NCBI GenBank assembly: GCA_046295175.1 | Contig: JBKBNY010000004.1 | Coordinates: 372,001 to 436,000 of the forward strand | DNA: 64,000 bases | Reading direction: 5' to 3' | DNA from: JALOLV01 sp046295175 | GTDB lineage: Bacteria; Bacteroidota; Bacteroidia; Cytophagales; Spirosomataceae | In this document: one piece after another, positions 62,791 through 64,000 of the stretch | How positions within the stretch are numbered: position 1 is the stretch's first letter | Layout: each line of letters begins with the position of its first letter | Made by a program: the position numbers and the translations under genes | Notes under the pieces: generated by a model | The model's database searches: none | What the model saw: the letters and a program-made list of their open reading frames with translations, nothing else | Told to the model about the DNA's origin: nothing

Positions 62791-62991
62791 CTATGCGATT
62801 TGTGTACGCCTAAAAACTTTATTGATAATACCTCTGTAAATATTGCCGAATCTATCGTAGCACCATTTTCTCAACTCTTTTCTTTCGTAGGGTATTAATC
62901 TTTTAATTGCTTTTTTTAATTCTTTCTCAAAAAGTTCTTTATCAAAACTGACCTTTTCGAGAATCATTTTTACATATTCGAATGTTGTCAT
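62791..62991 (-). CDS. Small basic protein of unknown function
   Basis: 66 residues, very basic and helical: MTTFEYVKMILEKVSFDKEL, FEKELKKAIKRLIPYERKEL, RKWCYDRFGNIYRGI and NKVFRRTQIA. No signal or membrane helix. The start (ATG at 62991) is clean and a strong terminator follows 7 nt after the stop. Charge could suit nucleic-acid or protein binding; I recognise no family. Confidence 0.65.
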   Translation of the reverse strand: MTTFEYVKMILEKVSFDKELFEKELKKAIKRLIPYERKELRKWCYDRFGNIYRGIINKVFRRTQIA

Positions 62992-63197
62992 AGCACACCG
63001 TTATGTTTAATACTTAGGGTAAAAAAATGGGTTATACTTAAACACCATGTAAAAATAATAAGAATTAATTTAATTATACCAAGAATTAATTATTTTTTTA
63101 CAATGAGTATGTTAACCAAATCTAATTGCATAACGGTAAATTGTTACCGAAATTTTAGAATGGTGATAGATTGTAGCTATAAAGTATAGTACAAAAA

Positions 63198-63215
63198 AAG
63201 CGGCATTGGCCGCTT
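63198..63215 (-). terminator. Terminator of the lipoprotein gene
   Basis: On the minus strand AAGCGGC-CAAT-GCCGCTT and seven T residues follow, overlapping the stop codon at 63214-63216 by two bases. Confidence 0.85.
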
Positions 63216-63765
63216 ATATCTCCTTAGATGTTTTGCTAAATTTAACTTCGAGCCCTCTATCAATTTTAGACTGAACGGTCTTGATACTTACTTGTCCAGA
63301 TGGTTTGATTTTCCAAACTACCTCACCGCCAGTATCCGAAGGCTTCCCGTATTTAGTAGTAAACAGATTCGACATCGCAGCCTTCAGGCTATCATTCGAC
63401 GAATTGTTATTCATGTAAATATCGAGCTGGATTCCAGATACGGTTTGTTTGGAATCTTTCATGTAGAGAATGTCCACGGTTTCGAGGCTTTCGCTATCGA
63501 AAGTGTATCCAACATAAGAAGGCTCTTCTTCAAAGAGTTCGAGGGTTTCCTTCTTTTTAACTTCAGAAATCGGGTCTCCGAGTTTTACTCCCCTGAGTAA
63601 ACCTTCACCAGTACCCATGATTTCTTTGAGTAGCCTCTGTGTATTGCTCACAGAAACGCTACGTGAATTAGGGTTAGCTATTAATGTATCCACGACTTGT
63701 TCTTGACTTTTTGGGTTATTGCATGAAGCAACAATCAAAAGTAATACCAAAAAACGAATTTTCAT
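63214..63765 (-). CDS. Putative lipoprotein of unknown function
   Basis: 183 residues with lipoprotein signal MKIRFLVLLLIVASC (Cys15) followed by NNPKSQEQ. The mature part contains RLLKEIMGTGEGLLRGVKLG, DPISEVKKKETLELFEEEPS, YVGYTFDSESLETVDILYMK and LFTTKYGKPSDTGGEVVWKI, which looks like two related halves of a small alpha/beta repeat of the kind seen in secreted Bacteroidetes proteins. No named family. Single-gene unit with its own terminator. Confidence 0.7.
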   Translation of the reverse strand: MKIRFLVLLLIVASCNNPKSQEQVVDTLIANPNSRSVSVSNTQRLLKEIMGTGEGLLRGVKLGDPISEVKKKETLELFEEEPSYVGYTFDSESLETVDILYMKDSKQTVSGIQLDIYMNNNSSNDSLKAAMSNLFTTKYGKPSDTGGEVVWKIKPSGQVSIKTVQSKIDRGLEVKFSKTSKEI

Positions 63766-63890
63766 AATTTTTTGAAAAAAAAATATTTATTGAAATATAA
63801 GAAAGCTAAAATAGTGATTCTAAATAATAACCTAAAGTAAGAAAATAGCTAAAAAACCTTGATAAAACAGCCTTTTGACTAACAAAAACC

Positions 63891-64000
63891 TTAGAAGTCT
63901 CGCGATACATTAAAATAAAAACGATTTTCTCCTAAATCATTTATTGCATAATTTAGCCGTCCGACGATGTTGTACCACGTTACAACATCCAAACCTACTC
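63891..64000 (-). CDS. C-terminal end of a probable outer-membrane protein (cut by window)
   Basis: On the minus strand the frame that ends with TAA at 63891-63893 is open to the right edge and gives 35 residues: VGLDVVTWYNIVGRLNYAIN, DLGENRFYFNVSRDF. Alternating hydrophobic strands and a final Phe are the normal end of an outer-membrane beta-barrel. The gene continues outside the window. Identity unknown. Confidence 0.55.
   Translation of the reverse strand, partial: VGLDVVTWYNIVGRLNYAINDLGENRFYFNVSRDF

Overview
The window looks like chromosomal DNA from a Bacteroidetes bacterium, most likely a Cytophagales member (Emticicia/Arcicella/Runella-like; the genus is a guess). The evidence is AT-rich DNA, a SusC/SusD pair, DUF5723 and YaiO-type outer-membrane proteins, 7TM-DISM and TPR-histidine-kinase sensors, secreted proteins with the Bacteroidetes head module, almost no Shine-Dalgarno sequences, and promoters fitting the Bacteroidetes pattern TTTG-N19/20-TAnnTTTG. 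I see no rRNA, tRNA, CRISPR array, insertion sequence or prophage.

Layout. 1-21 kb is an accessory surface region. It holds three related secreted head-module proteins (one cut by the window edge) and two apolipoprotein N-acyltransferase paralogues. A PIN toxin/antitoxin cassette sits between the first surface gene and its Lnt gene. A 7TM-DISM regulator, parC, an RR/TPR-kinase pair, a divergent LytTR regulator and further tail-fibre or adhesin-like proteins follow, including an 850-residue YadA-head-like protein with a C-terminal peptidase S74 chaperone. 21-29.5 kb is a nutrient-uptake operon: promoter, leader of about 340 nt, SusC, SusD, small lipoprotein, a Tat-exported HisC-like aminotransferase, then an AEC permease. 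29.5-32 kb holds a NUDIX hydrolase and an FAD oxidoreductase.

32-39 kb is the most system-like block. A PgaC/IcaA-like membrane glycosyltransferase, a membrane HEAT-repeat protein, a single-domain receiver and a GAF-PAS-PAS-HisKA-HATPase-REC-HPt kinase are co-oriented. Divergent to them is a TPR plus YaiO-type outer-membrane barrel. The parts suggest a phosphorelay-controlled surface glycan synthesis and export machine without a DNA-binding output protein.

39-52 kb is mainly housekeeping: gcvP, a YheT-type hydrolase, mrdA-rodA, tsaE-ald, a DUF5723 protein, a circularly permuted ATP-grasp protein and a DUF6580 membrane protein. 52-57 kb is a glycan island (flippase, GT2, FkbM methyltransferase, GT4). 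57-64 kb carries an unusually long Ddl with an apparent internal repeat, nfu and mrp, a fasciclin protein, pyrB-nuoC, two small uncharacterised genes, and the 3' end of a probable outer-membrane protein gene at the right edge.
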